DNA of 64,000 bases from Fibrobacter sp. (lineage in GTDB: Bacteria; Fibrobacterota; Fibrobacteria; Fibrobacterales; Fibrobacteraceae), in contig JAFXRC010000003.1 of assembly GCA_017526585.1 (NCBI GenBank), positions 19,583 through 83,582 on the forward strand, written 5' to 3'. This document shows, piece by piece, positions 35,801 through 44,723 of the stretch; the stretch's first letter is position 1, and the number at the start of each line of letters is the position of its first letter. The position numbers and the translations under genes are program-made. The notes beneath the pieces were generated by a model. It was given only the letters and a program-made list of their open reading frames with translations, had not been told where the DNA came from and did no database searches.

Positions 35801-38800
35801 GCACTTCGTAATGAGCAGTCTTGGATGCCTTGGCACCTTCAGGGTCGGTCACCGTGAAGGTAATGTCGGCAGCACCATTCCAGTACTTGTTCGGAATCAC
35901 AATCGTAGCAACGTGGTTGTTGTCCACCTTAACGCTCAGGCCATCCTTAGAAGACGGAGCCGGTTCGGCAGAGCCCTTCTTGCCCTTAGCAGGAGCAGCG
36001 GCAGACTTAGCCTTCACGTCGAAGCTCCACTTGAGTTCGCTATTCTTGTGATCCGGGTCCTTAACGAGGTCATCGAGCTTAATCTGCTGGAACTGCTTCT
36101 TTTCGTCGATGGACTGATCCTTGAGTTCGCGCACGAACTGCGGAGCGTCGTTCACCGATTCCACCGTGAAGGTCACGGAACGGCTATCGGAAGCGCCTTC
36201 CGGGTCGGTCACCGTGAACTTGATAGTTTCGGCACCGTGCCAGTTCGGGTTCGGAGTCATCACGGAAACATTGTGGCTAGCATCCATGGCGACCTTGAGT
36301 TCCTTGGCGCCTTCGATCTTCCACTTGAGCTTGTTCTTCGGATGGTCGAGGTCTTCGACAAAGTTGTCGAGAGCGATCGACTTGAAGCTACCCTTTTCCT
36401 TGATGGTCTGGCTAGCAATATCCTTCATGACCGGAGGATCGTTGATGGACTGCACTGCGAATGCGGCCGTAGCCTTAGCAGAAGCGCCTTCCGGGTCCGT
36501 CACCGTGAAGGTGATCTTCTCGTTGCCGTTCCAGAGAGGGTTCGGAGCCTTGATGGACACTTCGCCGTCCTTGCCAATATTCACCTTCAGGTCCTTGTTG
36601 CCACTCACTTCAATCTTGAGCTTTTCGTAGGCATGGTCAGGATCCTTGATGAGCTGCTTCAGGTTGAAGGACTTGAATTCTTCCTTTTCCTTGACAGTCT
36701 GGTCATTGATCTTGCCAATCGTCGGGGCATCGTTCACGGACTGCACCGTGAAGGTTGCCGTGCAAGAAGCCTTGCCGCCATCCGGGTCTTCCACCTTGAA
36801 GGTGATTTCTTCGGAGCCGTTCCAGAACTTGTCCGGAATCACGACCTTGGCCATGCGCTGACCGTCGACAGTCACCTTGAGCTGCGGAGTGTAACCCTTC
36901 GGGGCACCCTTCGCCGGCTTCACATCAAAGCTCCAGGAGAGCTGTTCAGGCTTGTGGTCGGCATCCTTTACGATGTCGTTCAGGTTGATGATTGCAAATT
37001 CACGCTTTTCGGGGATGCTCTGATCCTTGATCGGCTTCACGAATTCCGGCAGGTCGTTCACGGATTCTACCGTAAACTTCACCGTACGCTTATCAGAAGC
37101 GCCTTCCGGGTCCGTCACCGTAAAGGTGATGTCTTCAGAACCGTTCCAGTACTTGTTCGGAGCCGTAACCGTAGCCACATGCTTCGGGTCAATCACGACC
37201 TTGAGCTGCTTGTTACCGGAAACGGTCCACTTGAGCTTAGACTGTTCGTGGTCTTCGTCGCTTGCATACTTGTCAAGTTCGATAGGCTTGAATTCGGACT
37301 TTTCCTTGATAGTCTGGTTAGCAATGTCCTTCATGACCGGAGGATCGTTGATGGACTTCACCGTGAACACGGCATCGGACTTTGCCGAAGCGCCTTCCGG
37401 ATCGGTCACCGTGAAGGTCACCTTTTCAGAACCATTCCAATTCTTTGCCGGCATCTTGATGGTTGCAATACCATCCTTCGAAATATCAATCTTCAGCTGC
37501 TTGTTGCCAGAAACAGTCCACTTCAAATCCTTAAAGGCGTGGTCGGGATCAGAGGCAAATTCAGTGAGGTTAATCTGGGCAAATTCATGCTTTTCTTCAA
37601 TCATCTGATCCGGAATCTTCTTGAGCACCGGCACATCGTTCACAGACTGCACCGTGAAGAGAGCCTTAGAAGAAGCCTTAGCACCTTCGGGGTCCGTAAC
37701 CGTGAAGGTAATTTCGGCAGCACCGTTCCAGAACTTATTCGGGATCTTGATGTTCGCCACATGCTGGGCATCGATTTCTACAGAGAGTTCACCATCCTTG
37801 CTACCCTTAGTCGTCGGCTTAACATCAACCGTGAACTGGAGATCAGAAAGCTTGTTGTCGAGGTCGCGAACCATTTCGCCAAGCTTAATCGGATTAAACT
37901 GAGCCTTTTCCTTGATGGTCTGCGGAGCAACCTGCTTCGTGAATTCCGGCACGTCGTTCACGGATTCGACCGTGTAAGCGACAGAGCGTTCGTCAGTTGC
38001 GCCTTCCGGGTCGGTCACCTTGATGGTGAGCGTTTCAGAACCGTTCCACTGCGGAGAAGGCGGAGTCACCTTCATCACGCGGTTGCCGTCAACAGTGACC
38101 TTGAGTTCGCGGTTGCCCGTCACGGTCCACTTCAGTTTACCCTTTTCGTGGTCCAAATCTTCCACATACTTGTCAAGTTCAACAGGCTTGAATTCGCCCT
38201 TTTCCTTGATGTTCTGTTCGGGGATGTCCTTCATGGTCGGAGGGTCGTTAATGGACTTGATAGAAAGCTTCATTTGGGTAGAAGCCTTACCACCTTCGGG
38301 GTCTGTAGCCGTAAAGGTAAGGGTTTCAGAACCGTTCCAGAGTTCGCTCGGTGTCTTGAAAGTAACTTCGCGGGTCTTGTTATTCAGGTTGACCTTGATG
38401 TCCTTGTTACCCGTGATGTCGATCTTCAACTGGGAGAGATCGTGGTCGGCATCAGAGAGGTAATCGTCGAGCATCACAGATGCAAATTCGTTCTTTTCTT
38501 CGATAGCCTGGTCCGGAATCTTCTTGAACACAGGCAGGTCGTTGATGGACTTCACCGTGAAGGTCACCGGCTGCTTCACCGAGGCGCCTTCCGGGTCAGA
38601 CACCGTGAAGGTCACGACAGCAGAGCCGTTCCAGCTCGGGTCCGGAATTTCGATAGAAGCAACATGGTCATCACCGATGTTTACAGACAAAGTACCGGAC
38701 TGCGGTTCCTTGCCCTGGTGCTTCACGTCGGCTTCCCAGGAGAGTTCAGAATTCTTGTGGTCAGCATCCTTCACATATTCGTCGAGCTTGATCTTAGCGA

Positions 38801-40133
38801 AGGTCTTCTTTTCGTCGATAGTCTGGTTCGGAATCTGCTTCACGAGCTGCGGAACGTCGTTCACGGAGTTCACCGTGAAGCTGTTCTCGGATTCGGCGCA
38901 AGCACCGGCCGGGTCGCAGACCTTGAACTTGATGGATTCAGAGCCGTTCCACATCTTGGACGGAATCTTGATGGTGGCGGTCTTGCCGGCAATGTTTACA
39001 GCAAGATCCTTGTTGCCAGAAACAGTCCACTTAAGTTGTTCGAAAGGATGGTCGGGATCCTTGACCAGCTTGTCCAGTTCGATAGGCTTGAATTCCTGCT
39101 TTTCATCGATGGTCTGGTCTTGGACTTCCTGAACGAACTCAGGAGCGTCGTTGATGGACTTCACCGTGAACTTGGCGGTCGTCTTGGCGGACGCACCGGC
39201 AGGGTCGGTCACCGTGAAGGTCACGGTTTCAGAGCCATTCCAGAATTCGTTCGGGATCTTGATATTTGCAGAACCATACTTGTCGATGTCGAACTTCAGG
39301 TCCTTGTTGCCCGAAATGCTCCACTTGAGCTTCATGACATCGTCATCCACGTCGGCAACGAAATCAGTGAGGCTAATGGATTCAAATTCGTTCTTTTCTT
39401 CGATGGTCTGGTCAGGAATCTTCTGCAGCACCGGAGCATCGTTGATCGGCTTCACAACAAAGTTTGCCGTCTTGGAATCAGAGGCGTATTCACCGTCGGT
39501 CGCCGTAAACTTGATCTTTGCAGCGCCATACCAGTTCTGGTCAGGAATAATCACCGTCGCCACGCGGTTCGGGTCGATTTCCACATTCAGGTCGCCTTCA
39601 GCCTGGTCCTTGCCCACCGGAGAGATATCAAATTCCCACAGAATCTGGTTCTTCGGATGGTCCGGGTCGGTCACATAATCATCGAGCTTGATTTTTGCGA
39701 AAGTCTTACCTTCATCAACGGTCTGGTCCGGAATCTGCTTCACTTCGGGAGGATTGTTCACAGATTCCACATTGAAGTTCACCGTTTCAGAACCCGAAGC
39801 CCCCTTGGAGTCCGTCGCGATAAAGGTGATGTCTTCGGCACCGTTCCAATACGGCCCCGGAATTTCAATCGTCGCTACGCGATCCGGAGAAATAGAAACC
39901 TTGAGCTGCTTGTTGCCGGATACGGACCACTTGATTTTCTCGGGTTTGTCCAAATCATCGGTAACATACTTGTCCAACTTAATCGGAGCGAATTTTTTGC
40001 CTTCATCAATGGATTCACCAGGAATACCCATCACGGACGGCGGAGTATTTTCAGCCTCCTGAGCAACACCCATAGATGCAAGCAATCCAGCAGACGCCAT
40101 TAGGGCTGCTACAGACCAATTTTTTCGTTTCAT
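32862..40133 (-). CDS. Giant secreted protein of about 22 tandem cadherin/Ig-like modules
   Basis: A 2423-residue protein. A signal peptide (about 1-24, LASMGVAQEAE) precedes about 22 repeats of roughly 95-110 residues. Each repeat opens with a PPVMKDI/PDQTIxEKxxF block, then LDxYVxDPDH, LKWxVSGNKxLKV, a WNGSExITFTVTDPEGAS block and an xVxSVND junction. A 23rd, different module follows (about 2290-2385, DADGEKPVSVQLV, YMPNKGFSGLDEFSFKV), then a Lys/Glu/Pro tail ending GKRKKGKRR. Such tandem-95/cadherin-like architecture is typical of large adhesins, with the Asp-rich DPDH and DPEGA turns suitable for calcium binding. No catalytic domain is evident. The strongly basic C-terminus is unusual and may contact anionic envelope polymers. 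Long monocistronic transcript with an AT-rich ~420-bp leader/promoter region. Confidence 0.88.
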   Translation of the reverse strand: MKRKNWSVAALMASAGLLASMGVAQEAENTPPSVMGIPGESIDEGKKFAPIKLDKYVTDDLDKPEKIKWSVSGNKQLKVSISPDRVATIEIPGPYWNGAEDITFIATDSKGASGSETVNFNVESVNNPPEVKQIPDQTVDEGKTFAKIKLDDYVTDPDHPKNQILWEFDISPVGKDQAEGDLNVEIDPNRVATVIIPDQNWYGAAKIKFTATDGEYASDSKTANFVVKPINDAPVLQKIPDQTIEEKNEFESISLTDFVADVDDDVMKLKWSISGNKDLKFDIDKYGSANIKIPNEFWNGSETVTFTVTDPAGASAKTTAKFTVKSINDAPEFVQEVQDQTIDEKQEFKPIELDKLVKDPDHPFEQLKWTVSGNKDLAVNIAGKTATIKIPSKMWNGSESIKFKVCDPAGACAESENSFTVNSVNDVPQLVKQIPNQTIDEKKTFAKIKLDEYVKDADHKNSELSWEADVKHQGKEPQSGTLSVNIGDDHVASIEIPDPSWNGSAVVTFTVSDPEGASVKQPVTFTVKSINDLPVFKKIPDQAIEEKNEFASVMLDDYLSDADHDLSQLKIDITGNKDIKVNLNNKTREVTFKTPSELWNGSETLTFTATDPEGGKASTQMKLSIKSINDPPTMKDIPEQNIKEKGEFKPVELDKYVEDLDHEKGKLKWTVTGNRELKVTVDGNRVMKVTPPSPQWNGSETLTIKVTDPEGATDERSVAYTVESVNDVPEFTKQVAPQTIKEKAQFNPIKLGEMVRDLDNKLSDLQFTVDVKPTTKGSKDGELSVEIDAQHVANIKIPNKFWNGAAEITFTVTDPEGAKASSKALFTVQSVNDVPVLKKIPDQMIEEKHEFAQINLTEFASDPDHAFKDLKWTVSGNKQLKIDISKDGIATIKMPAKNWNGSEKVTFTVTDPEGASAKSDAVFTVKSINDPPVMKDIANQTIKEKSEFKPIELDKYASDEDHEQSKLKWTVSGNKQLKVVIDPKHVATVTAPNKYWNGSEDITFTVTDPEGASDKRTVKFTVESVNDLPEFVKPIKDQSIPEKREFAIINLNDIVKDADHKPEQLSWSFDVKPAKGAPKGYTPQLKVTVDGQRMAKVVIPDKFWNGSEEITFKVEDPDGGKASCTATFTVQSVNDAPTIGKINDQTVKEKEEFKSFNLKQLIKDPDHAYEKLKIEVSGNKDLKVNIGKDGEVSIKAPNPLWNGNEKITFTVTDPEGASAKATAAFAVQSINDPPVMKDIASQTIKEKGSFKSIALDNFVEDLDHPKNKLKWKIEGAKELKVAMDASHNVSVMTPNPNWHGAETIKFTVTDPEGASDSRSVTFTVESVNDAPQFVRELKDQSIDEKKQFQQIKLDDLVKDPDHKNSELKWSFDVKAKSAAAPAKGKKGSAEPAPSSKDGLSVKVDNNHVATIVIPNKYWNGAADITFTVTDPEGAKASKTAHYEVRSINDPPVISSNAPKGETIRENGVFRTIDLSNLATDPDHKAAQLKWSVSGNKFLKVNMRKDNTVQVAVPDPQWNGKETVTFTVTDPEGASAHHKMLFEVTRVNDAPVIAKKVPDQKIKEKELFKQIKLDEYVKDPDNKPSELTWKVTGNKQLKAEISPSRVLTVTAPDKNFWCAPETMVLIVKDPDGAENSQTVTFEITSVNDAPVLKNIPDQKIKEKGTFKEIDLNKFVHDPDHKLSELVWTVKVDKVGAAPAKAAKKPAKKAGKKGKKGAKEEVAEEPAPAPVDEFQVEIDSKNIARVKIANKYWNGERNVTFTVKDPEGASDSKTVNFKVESVNDAPEIKPIAIQSIQEKEHFKPLDLSQFISDPDHSFNSLKIEVAQPRALKASVNAKKELIVSTPDKFWSGTEKIKIDVYDPEGARATQQITYEVVPVNDPPVIKHIAGQKIKEKEKFEIVDLSKAAEDPDNKPNELHWTVTGNKDLKVDIKGSRAQILTPNPNWFGKETLTFTVKDIAGASASAKATFEVTPVNDPPTLKPVQPFVIDEKKAFAPVDFSKMVNDPDNKLEELTWTLDNEVPNVKGKKGKNASGPAVKHEINFMINEKGLLQAETPNPYWNGTETVTVNVFDPAGEKASVPVKFTVKPVNDPPVVKKIPDQETLQGSTFKPIKLDQYVSDPDHKNAEIRWAAAGAKNLAVQINGSREAIVKPKKADWFGEETLIFTAKDPAGASDKAMVKFTVKHVNAAPIMRDIQDYTIKEDDNNGVVAVIKLDQFARDKDHRFDELKWSFTGNKFLTVKYDKNKKTATVAQPHPNWAGKPERITFTVTDPEGAKASKTALFTVIAVNDPPVASAQTYMTQEGEELKVSASEGLMSGVTDADGEKPVSVQLVQKPRNGKINLNERDGSFTYMPNKGFSGLDEFSFKVKDPGGLSSQVTTAEINVSFKMKDLRGGEKKAEPKKEEPKEEEKAPAKGKRKKGKRR

Positions 40134-40557
40134 TTATGATCTCCCATAAAATCTTCTTCCAATTACACCTTTTGCTTTCACAAAAATTAGAACCGCACCC
40201 GGCAGTCCGAGCACAATTTTACGAGGTCAAATATAATGTTTTTAGGACCAAAATTCCGTTATTTTGCAAAAAAAAGCCAAAAAAAGCCTTTTACAAAAAA
40301 ATGATTTATTCCGTTGTTTTTCGCTAACTTATTGATAGACAACGAGTTAGATTAAGAATGCAGAAAAAGGTTGAAAAACGGCGATTTTAAAGTTTTTCAG
40401 GCGTTTTTTAGGAAACTTCAAGATTTTACAAAAAATTTACATAAAAGCGGAACAAAAAGTTCCGATTTTTCACTTTTAGGAGTGTCAGAAAAATGACAGG
40501 GCATTGACAAAAAACTATTTTTAACCTAAACCACCAAAACAAAAAGCTAGGTAAAAT
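40134..40557. other. AT-rich divergent intergenic region
   Basis: 424 bp between the giant repeat gene (-) and the 136-residue gene (+). It is rich in A and T tracts and should hold both promoters. One small hairpin, CGGAAC-AAAAA-GTTCCG-ATTTTT (40448-40470), has terminator form on the plus strand but no plus-strand gene upstream, so it may be a leader attenuator of the 40558 gene. No credible ORF. Confidence 0.55.
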
Positions 40558-40968
40558 ATGAAATTCGTATTCCTCTGCGACGCCAACTATCTCAAGGGCG
40601 ACATGGCAAACTTCGTGAACAACTTCCCCAGAAACCATGAACTGGTAACCATGAGCTCCGATGAACTGCTCCAGACGAAGTCCATTTTCGAAGGCACCTT
40701 CGCCGTGCTCGCCGAACGCACCACCTGGCAGAAGAACTTCAGCCTGTTCCGCTACTTCGGTCTGCTCCCGCTGTTGGAAGTGCTCCCCCTCGGTATCGTT
40801 AGCCGTTCTCGCCGCAGCGAACCCCTCAAGGGCCGCACCCAGAACAGGAACCAGGAAATCTACTTCAACCCTGCCGCTACTGCAGAAGAACTCTACATGC
40901 AGATCGACAAGTTTGTCGCAGCTCCCCCCGCAGGTTTCACCTATCCTCGCGGCTCCCAGAAGGCATAA
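40558..40968 (+). CDS. Hypothetical protein, 136 residues
   Basis: Not recognised. The product begins MKFVFLCDANYLKGDMANFV and has no signal peptide. There is one moderately hydrophobic stretch (LFRYFGLLPLLEVLPLGIVS, about 62-82), followed by an Arg-rich segment and a helical C-terminus ending YPRGSQKA. Codon use matches the neighbouring housekeeping genes, which supports it being a real gene. AGGTAAAAT precedes the ATG as a weak ribosome site. The next gene, an M23-domain protein, begins 9 bp after the stop, so they probably form one transcript, but nothing in the sequence ties this protein to peptidoglycan. Confidence 0.75.
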   Translation: MKFVFLCDANYLKGDMANFVNNFPRNHELVTMSSDELLQTKSIFEGTFAVLAERTTWQKNFSLFRYFGLLPLLEVLPLGIVSRSRRSEPLKGRTQNRNQEIYFNPAATAEELYMQIDKFVAAPPAGFTYPRGSQKA

Positions 40969-40977
40969 CTTCAACTT

Positions 40978-42510
40978 ATGCAGCGGAAGGTCCTAAACGA
41001 CCTGTATAAGCAAGGTGGGGTGACCTGCTTTGCTTTCCCTGGGGAAAGCGAGATTCCTCTTGCGCCCCTGCAAAATCTTGCGCTGGCACTCAACGCCGGC
41101 GCTCGTTTTTTGCTGATAGACTTTTCCGGGAAAAATACCTTTAAGGGGAACGCCCCTATCGAGGCGAAGGACCTTATCGAAAGTCCTCTTTCTCCGGCAT
41201 CTCTTGAAAAGCTAAAAAACGATACCGAAAGCTGGACGGTTACGGGAATCCGGAGTTTTCCAAAGGATGACAACCAGTTCCGTAATCTGTACCACAATTT
41301 GCAACAGATCAAGGGCGTCATTCCGCAAATCATCGCGGTTATTCCTCTGGATATAAGTGACCAGGAAGCCTACTACGCGAAGCTGATTTCCAGGCTCGTT
41401 GTCATAGATGGGGAAAGCGTCGAGGAAGCCTCTGCGTTCCTAGAAGATCTCCCCCACTTCAACAAGTCGGACATGCTTTGGCTTTTACCGCAGAAGCCAA
41501 ACAAAAAACGTTTCTACCACGCCTACAGGGCCGTGTGCAAGAGCAATTCCTTTTTCAAGGAAATTCGAAACTCCGACTGGAAAAAGAATCCGGAATCTTT
41601 CGCAACGGTTATCGAGAATCTGCACAAGATCGTCATCGTCCAGAAGAATCCCCTCGACGGAAGCTCCAAAGCATTCAGAACCTTTTTCCCGATTCTGCTT
41701 TTATTCGCTTTAGCTCTCCCCTTCTTTTTCTCTACGCAGACAGAACCTGTTATTTCGAATATTCGCAACCGCATTCACGAGCGCGACAAGCTTTCTGTCG
41801 CTCCGTCGTTCGAATACACCTTCGACGGCAAGGAGCCTCTGCAGCGCATCGCAAGGTACGCCATCGGACGATTCAGCGCCATCATCACCAACGACCAGAT
41901 GATACGCAAGTACGTGAACGTGACGCTCGAAGAAAACGGCTACAAGAAGAATTCCTGGGAAAAGAACAACCTGAATTTCCCGCCAGAGGGAACGACCATC
42001 AAGTTCTCTCGTCCCGACTATATCGGAACCACAGCCACCGACTCCATCGGAGCTGCATGGAAGTACTGGACATCTATCGTATCTGACAGCGTCGCCTACA
42101 TCACTGAATTCTACCACGCGCAGGCAACCGCCAACTACAGGCAACATAACGGCATCGACGTTGCTAGCCGCCAAGGCGCCCGTATTCTCGCCCCGTTCGC
42201 CGCAAAGGCTTGGACAACCCGCGACGAGCGTGGCGGCATTGTGATAGGACTTGTCCGCAAAAAAGATGTCGTTCTCTTTATGCATTGCGACCAGTTACTT
42301 TATCTGGACGGACAAGAAGTCATGGCAGGTGACCCCATTGCAACCGTCGGACTTACTGGACACACAACGGGTCCGCATGCCCACGTAGTTACGGGGCTCA
42401 TCGACAAAAACGGACCCAAGTATATCGGCAACGTTCGGTACAAAGTAATTGACCCGATAAAGTGGTTCTACATGTTCAAACCGACGGCAGATGCAGTAAG
42501 AAGCAGATAA
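40978..42510 (+). CDS. Membrane-anchored M23 (LytM-type) peptidase-domain protein
   Basis: A 510-residue protein with a soluble N-terminal ~230 residues of unknown type, presumably cytoplasmic. A single membrane segment follows (FFPILLLFALALPFFFS, about 231-248), then an extracytoplasmic part with a C-terminal LytM/M23 domain. The zinc site is complete: HNGIDVA (His and Asp, about 391-395) and PHAHV (HxH, about 465). M23 enzymes cut glycine or cross-bridge peptides in peptidoglycan. The large N-terminal region before the membrane segment is unusual for M23 proteins and could couple a cytoplasmic signal to wall hydrolysis; that is inference. Second gene after the 136-residue hypothetical, 9 bp apart. 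Confidence 0.83.
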   Translation: MQRKVLNDLYKQGGVTCFAFPGESEIPLAPLQNLALALNAGARFLLIDFSGKNTFKGNAPIEAKDLIESPLSPASLEKLKNDTESWTVTGIRSFPKDDNQFRNLYHNLQQIKGVIPQIIAVIPLDISDQEAYYAKLISRLVVIDGESVEEASAFLEDLPHFNKSDMLWLLPQKPNKKRFYHAYRAVCKSNSFFKEIRNSDWKKNPESFATVIENLHKIVIVQKNPLDGSSKAFRTFFPILLLFALALPFFFSTQTEPVISNIRNRIHERDKLSVAPSFEYTFDGKEPLQRIARYAIGRFSAIITNDQMIRKYVNVTLEENGYKKNSWEKNNLNFPPEGTTIKFSRPDYIGTTATDSIGAAWKYWTSIVSDSVAYITEFYHAQATANYRQHNGIDVASRQGARILAPFAAKAWTTRDERGGIVIGLVRKKDVVLFMHCDQLLYLDGQEVMAGDPIATVGLTGHTTGPHAHVVTGLIDKNGPKYIGNVRYKVIDPIKWFYMFKPTADAVRSR

Positions 42511-42714
42511 CCGAACGTGTTGTAAAAACAGCAACGCACCTTGTAAAGTGAGCCATATCACAAAGCACTTTAAAAAGTGTTCTCAAAGCGTTTTTTTAGG
42601 GCTGTTGTAAGCTATTTGTTACATCTTGACCCTCGCCAAAGTGAGCACATTTAAATAATTTTGTTCATGGAATTAGGGATTTGGCATCAACAAAGAAAAA
42701 AGGATAAAAAGCAG

Positions 42715-43164
42715 ATGAAGTTTAGAGTTTTGACTCTTGCAACCATTACCGCCGCCCTTCTTACCGGATGCTCCGGTGTCGTCACTCCCAAAGCAGAATT
42801 AGCAAGCCACGATTCAGACCACAACATTCCCGCCATCGATGAAATGATCATCGCCTACAAGACGGATTACATCAACAAGTGCTACATGCCGATCGCCAAG
42901 AGGCATCCGCCTGAGAACGCTTGCCAGTCAGAACTCTTCCAGATGCTCGAACGCCGCTATCACTTGGATTACAACCAGAACCATGTGGCAATGGCATCTA
43001 ACACGTTGCTATTCAAGGACATAGACGCAAAGATCATCGAAATGTCCCGCAACGATCCTGAAGTCCGCAACGCCATTCGTGCAGGCGCGTTCACAAGCAC
43101 CAGCGAAATGCTCGCCTACTACCACGAAAAATACCAGTTCGACACTCAGGTGGAACAGTTCTAA
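42715..43164 (+). CDS. Small putative lipoprotein
   Basis: A 149-residue product. ATG 42715 is chosen because a lipoprotein signal follows (MKFRVLTLATITAALLTGC, Cys19) with AAAGGAT upstream; a frame open to 42661 would hide the signal. The mature part is helical and charged, with KCYMPIAKRHPPENACQSEL containing two Cys that may form a disulfide, and contains EMSRNDPEVRNAIRAGAFTS. No family recognised. The 204-bp upstream region has AAAGTGAGC twice (near 42546 and 42639) and short hairpins. A strong terminator follows. Confidence 0.8.
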   Translation: MKFRVLTLATITAALLTGCSGVVTPKAELASHDSDHNIPAIDEMIIAYKTDYINKCYMPIAKRHPPENACQSELFQMLERRYHLDYNQNHVAMASNTLLFKDIDAKIIEMSRNDPEVRNAIRAGAFTSTSEMLAYYHEKYQFDTQVEQF

Positions 43165-43189
43165 GCATAAACCGATTTTATGAGAGAGA

Positions 43190-43225
43190 AAGCCCGTAGC
43201 GCTAAGCGCTACGGGCTTAATTTTT
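43190..43225 (+). terminator. Intrinsic terminator after the 149-residue lipoprotein gene
   Basis: AAGCCCGTAGCGCT pairs with AGCGCTACGGGCTT, followed by AATTTTT. Confidence 0.9.
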
Positions 43226-43294
43226 ACTATATTTACGCCGCAATTAATCAGCCTTGGAGAATAATTCAAAAAGGCATAAAAAAGAGACAAAATC

Positions 43295-44704
43295 ATGGGA
43301 AAATCACTCTATCAGAAGATTTTTGAAAGCCACACGGTAGCTAAGCTCCCGAGCGGCCAGTGCCAGCTCTTTATCGGGCTCCACCTCTGCCACGAAGTCA
43401 CGAGCCCGCAGGCTTTTGCGCAGCTCCGCGAAGAAGGCCAGAAGGTGCTGTTCCCGGAACGCACGTTCGCCACGGTGGACCACATCATTCCGACCACGTT
43501 CCCGGAACGTAACCGCCCGCTCCAGGACGGCATTTCCGAAGAGATGTTCTCCCATATCGAAAACAACACCAAGAACAACGGCATCAAGTTCTTTGGCCCC
43601 GCTACCGCCGAACAGGGCGTGATCCACATCGTGGGCCCCGAAGAAGGCGTGACCCAGCCGGGCATGACCATTGCCTGCGGTGACTCCCACACGGCAACGC
43701 ACGGTGCATTCGGTGCTATCGCGTTCGGTATCGGCACGAGCCAGGTGGCAGACGTTCTCGCCACCCAGACGCTCGCCATGAGCCCGCTCAAGACCCGCCG
43801 CATCAAGTTCACCGGCAAGCTGAAGCCGGGTGTGACCGCCAAGGACGTGGCACTTGCCTACATCGCTAAGCTCGGCGTGAACGGTGGCGTTGGCTACGCT
43901 TACGAATTTGCCGGCCCCGTCATCGAAGAAATGGGCATGGAAGGCCGTATGACGGTCTGCAACATGGCTATCGAAGGCGGCGCCCGCGTCGGTTACTGTA
44001 ACCCCGACGAAAAGACGTTCGAATACCTCAAGGGCCGTCCGTACGCCCCGAAGGCCGACAAGTGGGACGAAGCCGTCGCTTACTGGAAGTCCGTGGCTAC
44101 CGACGCCGACGCCCAGTTTGATGACGAAGTCGAAATCAACTGCGACAACCTCGAACCGATGGTTACCTGGGGCATTACGCCTGCCCAGGCCATCCCGCTG
44201 AACGGCAACATGCCGAAGATCGACGAATTTACCGGCAGCGAAAAGAAGGTCATCTCCGAAGCTTACGAATACATGGGCTGGGAAGAAGGTTCCAAGATGA
44301 TTGGCCGCCCCATCGACATCGCCTTCGTGGGTAGCTGCACCAACGGCCGCTTGAGCGACTTGCAGGCCGCCGCCGAAATCATCAAGGGCCACAAGGTCGC
44401 CCCGACCGTCAAGATGTGGGTCGTTCCGGGCTCCATGAAGATCAAGGTGGAAGCCGAAGCCCTCGGTCTCGACAAGATCTTTAAGGAAGCCGGTGCCGAA
44501 TGGCGCGAAGCAGGCTGCTCGCTCTGCCTCGCCATGAACCCGGATAAGCTCAAGGGCCGCCAGGTGAGCGCAAGCTCCAGTAACCGTAACTTCAAGGGCC
44601 GTCAGGGCAGCCCGACGGGCCGCACCATCCTCATGAGCCCCGCCATGGTGGCCGCCGCCGCCATCGAAGGCTGTGTCACCGACGTCCGCAAGTACATCAA
44701 GTAA
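43295..44704 (+). CDS. leuC: 3-isopropylmalate dehydratase large subunit
   Basis: A 469-residue aconitase-family subunit that, with LeuD, isomerises 2-isopropylmalate to 3-isopropylmalate in leucine synthesis. The [4Fe-4S] ligands are visible as the Cys in [10 protein letters not shown] and the Cys pair in GCSLCLAMN. Substrate and core motifs: [32 protein letters not shown] and [17 protein letters not shown]. The start [15 protein letters not shown] is typical. leuD follows 19 bp downstream with its own good ribosome site. No leader peptide with Leu codons was found in the 70 bp upstream. Confidence 0.96.
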   Translation: MGKSLYQKIFESHTVAKLPSGQCQLFIGLHLCHEVTSPQAFAQLREEGQKVLFPERTFATVDHIIPTTFPERNRPLQDGISEEMFSHIENNTKNNGIKFFGPATAEQGVIHIVGPEEGVTQPGMTIACGDSHTATHGAFGAIAFGIGTSQVADVLATQTLAMSPLKTRRIKFTGKLKPGVTAKDVALAYIAKLGVNGGVGYAYEFAGPVIEEMGMEGRMTVCNMAIEGGARVGYCNPDEKTFEYLKGRPYAPKADKWDEAVAYWKSVATDADAQFDDEVEINCDNLEPMVTWGITPAQAIPLNGNMPKIDEFTGSEKKVISEAYEYMGWEEGSKMIGRPIDIAFVGSCTNGRLSDLQAAAEIIKGHKVAPTVKMWVVPGSMKIKVEAEALGLDKIFKEAGAEWREAGCSLCLAMNPDKLKGRQVSASSSNRNFKGRQGSPTGRTILMSPAMVAAAAIEGCVTDVRKYIK

Positions 44705-44723
44705 CGCTAAGGAGATTTAAAAA

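Noticed and set aside
33372..40103. A 2243-codon open frame on the plus strand opposite the giant repeat protein gene
   Set aside because: It mirrors the regular codon pattern of the repeated minus-strand gene, has no signal peptide or ribosome site of its own, and gives no recognisable domain. The minus-strand product has a signal peptide and clear modules.
32862..40133. CRISPR-like or tandem DNA repeat array
   Set aside because: The repetition is at protein level with ~290-330 bp period and heavily diverged DNA, inside one long reading frame.
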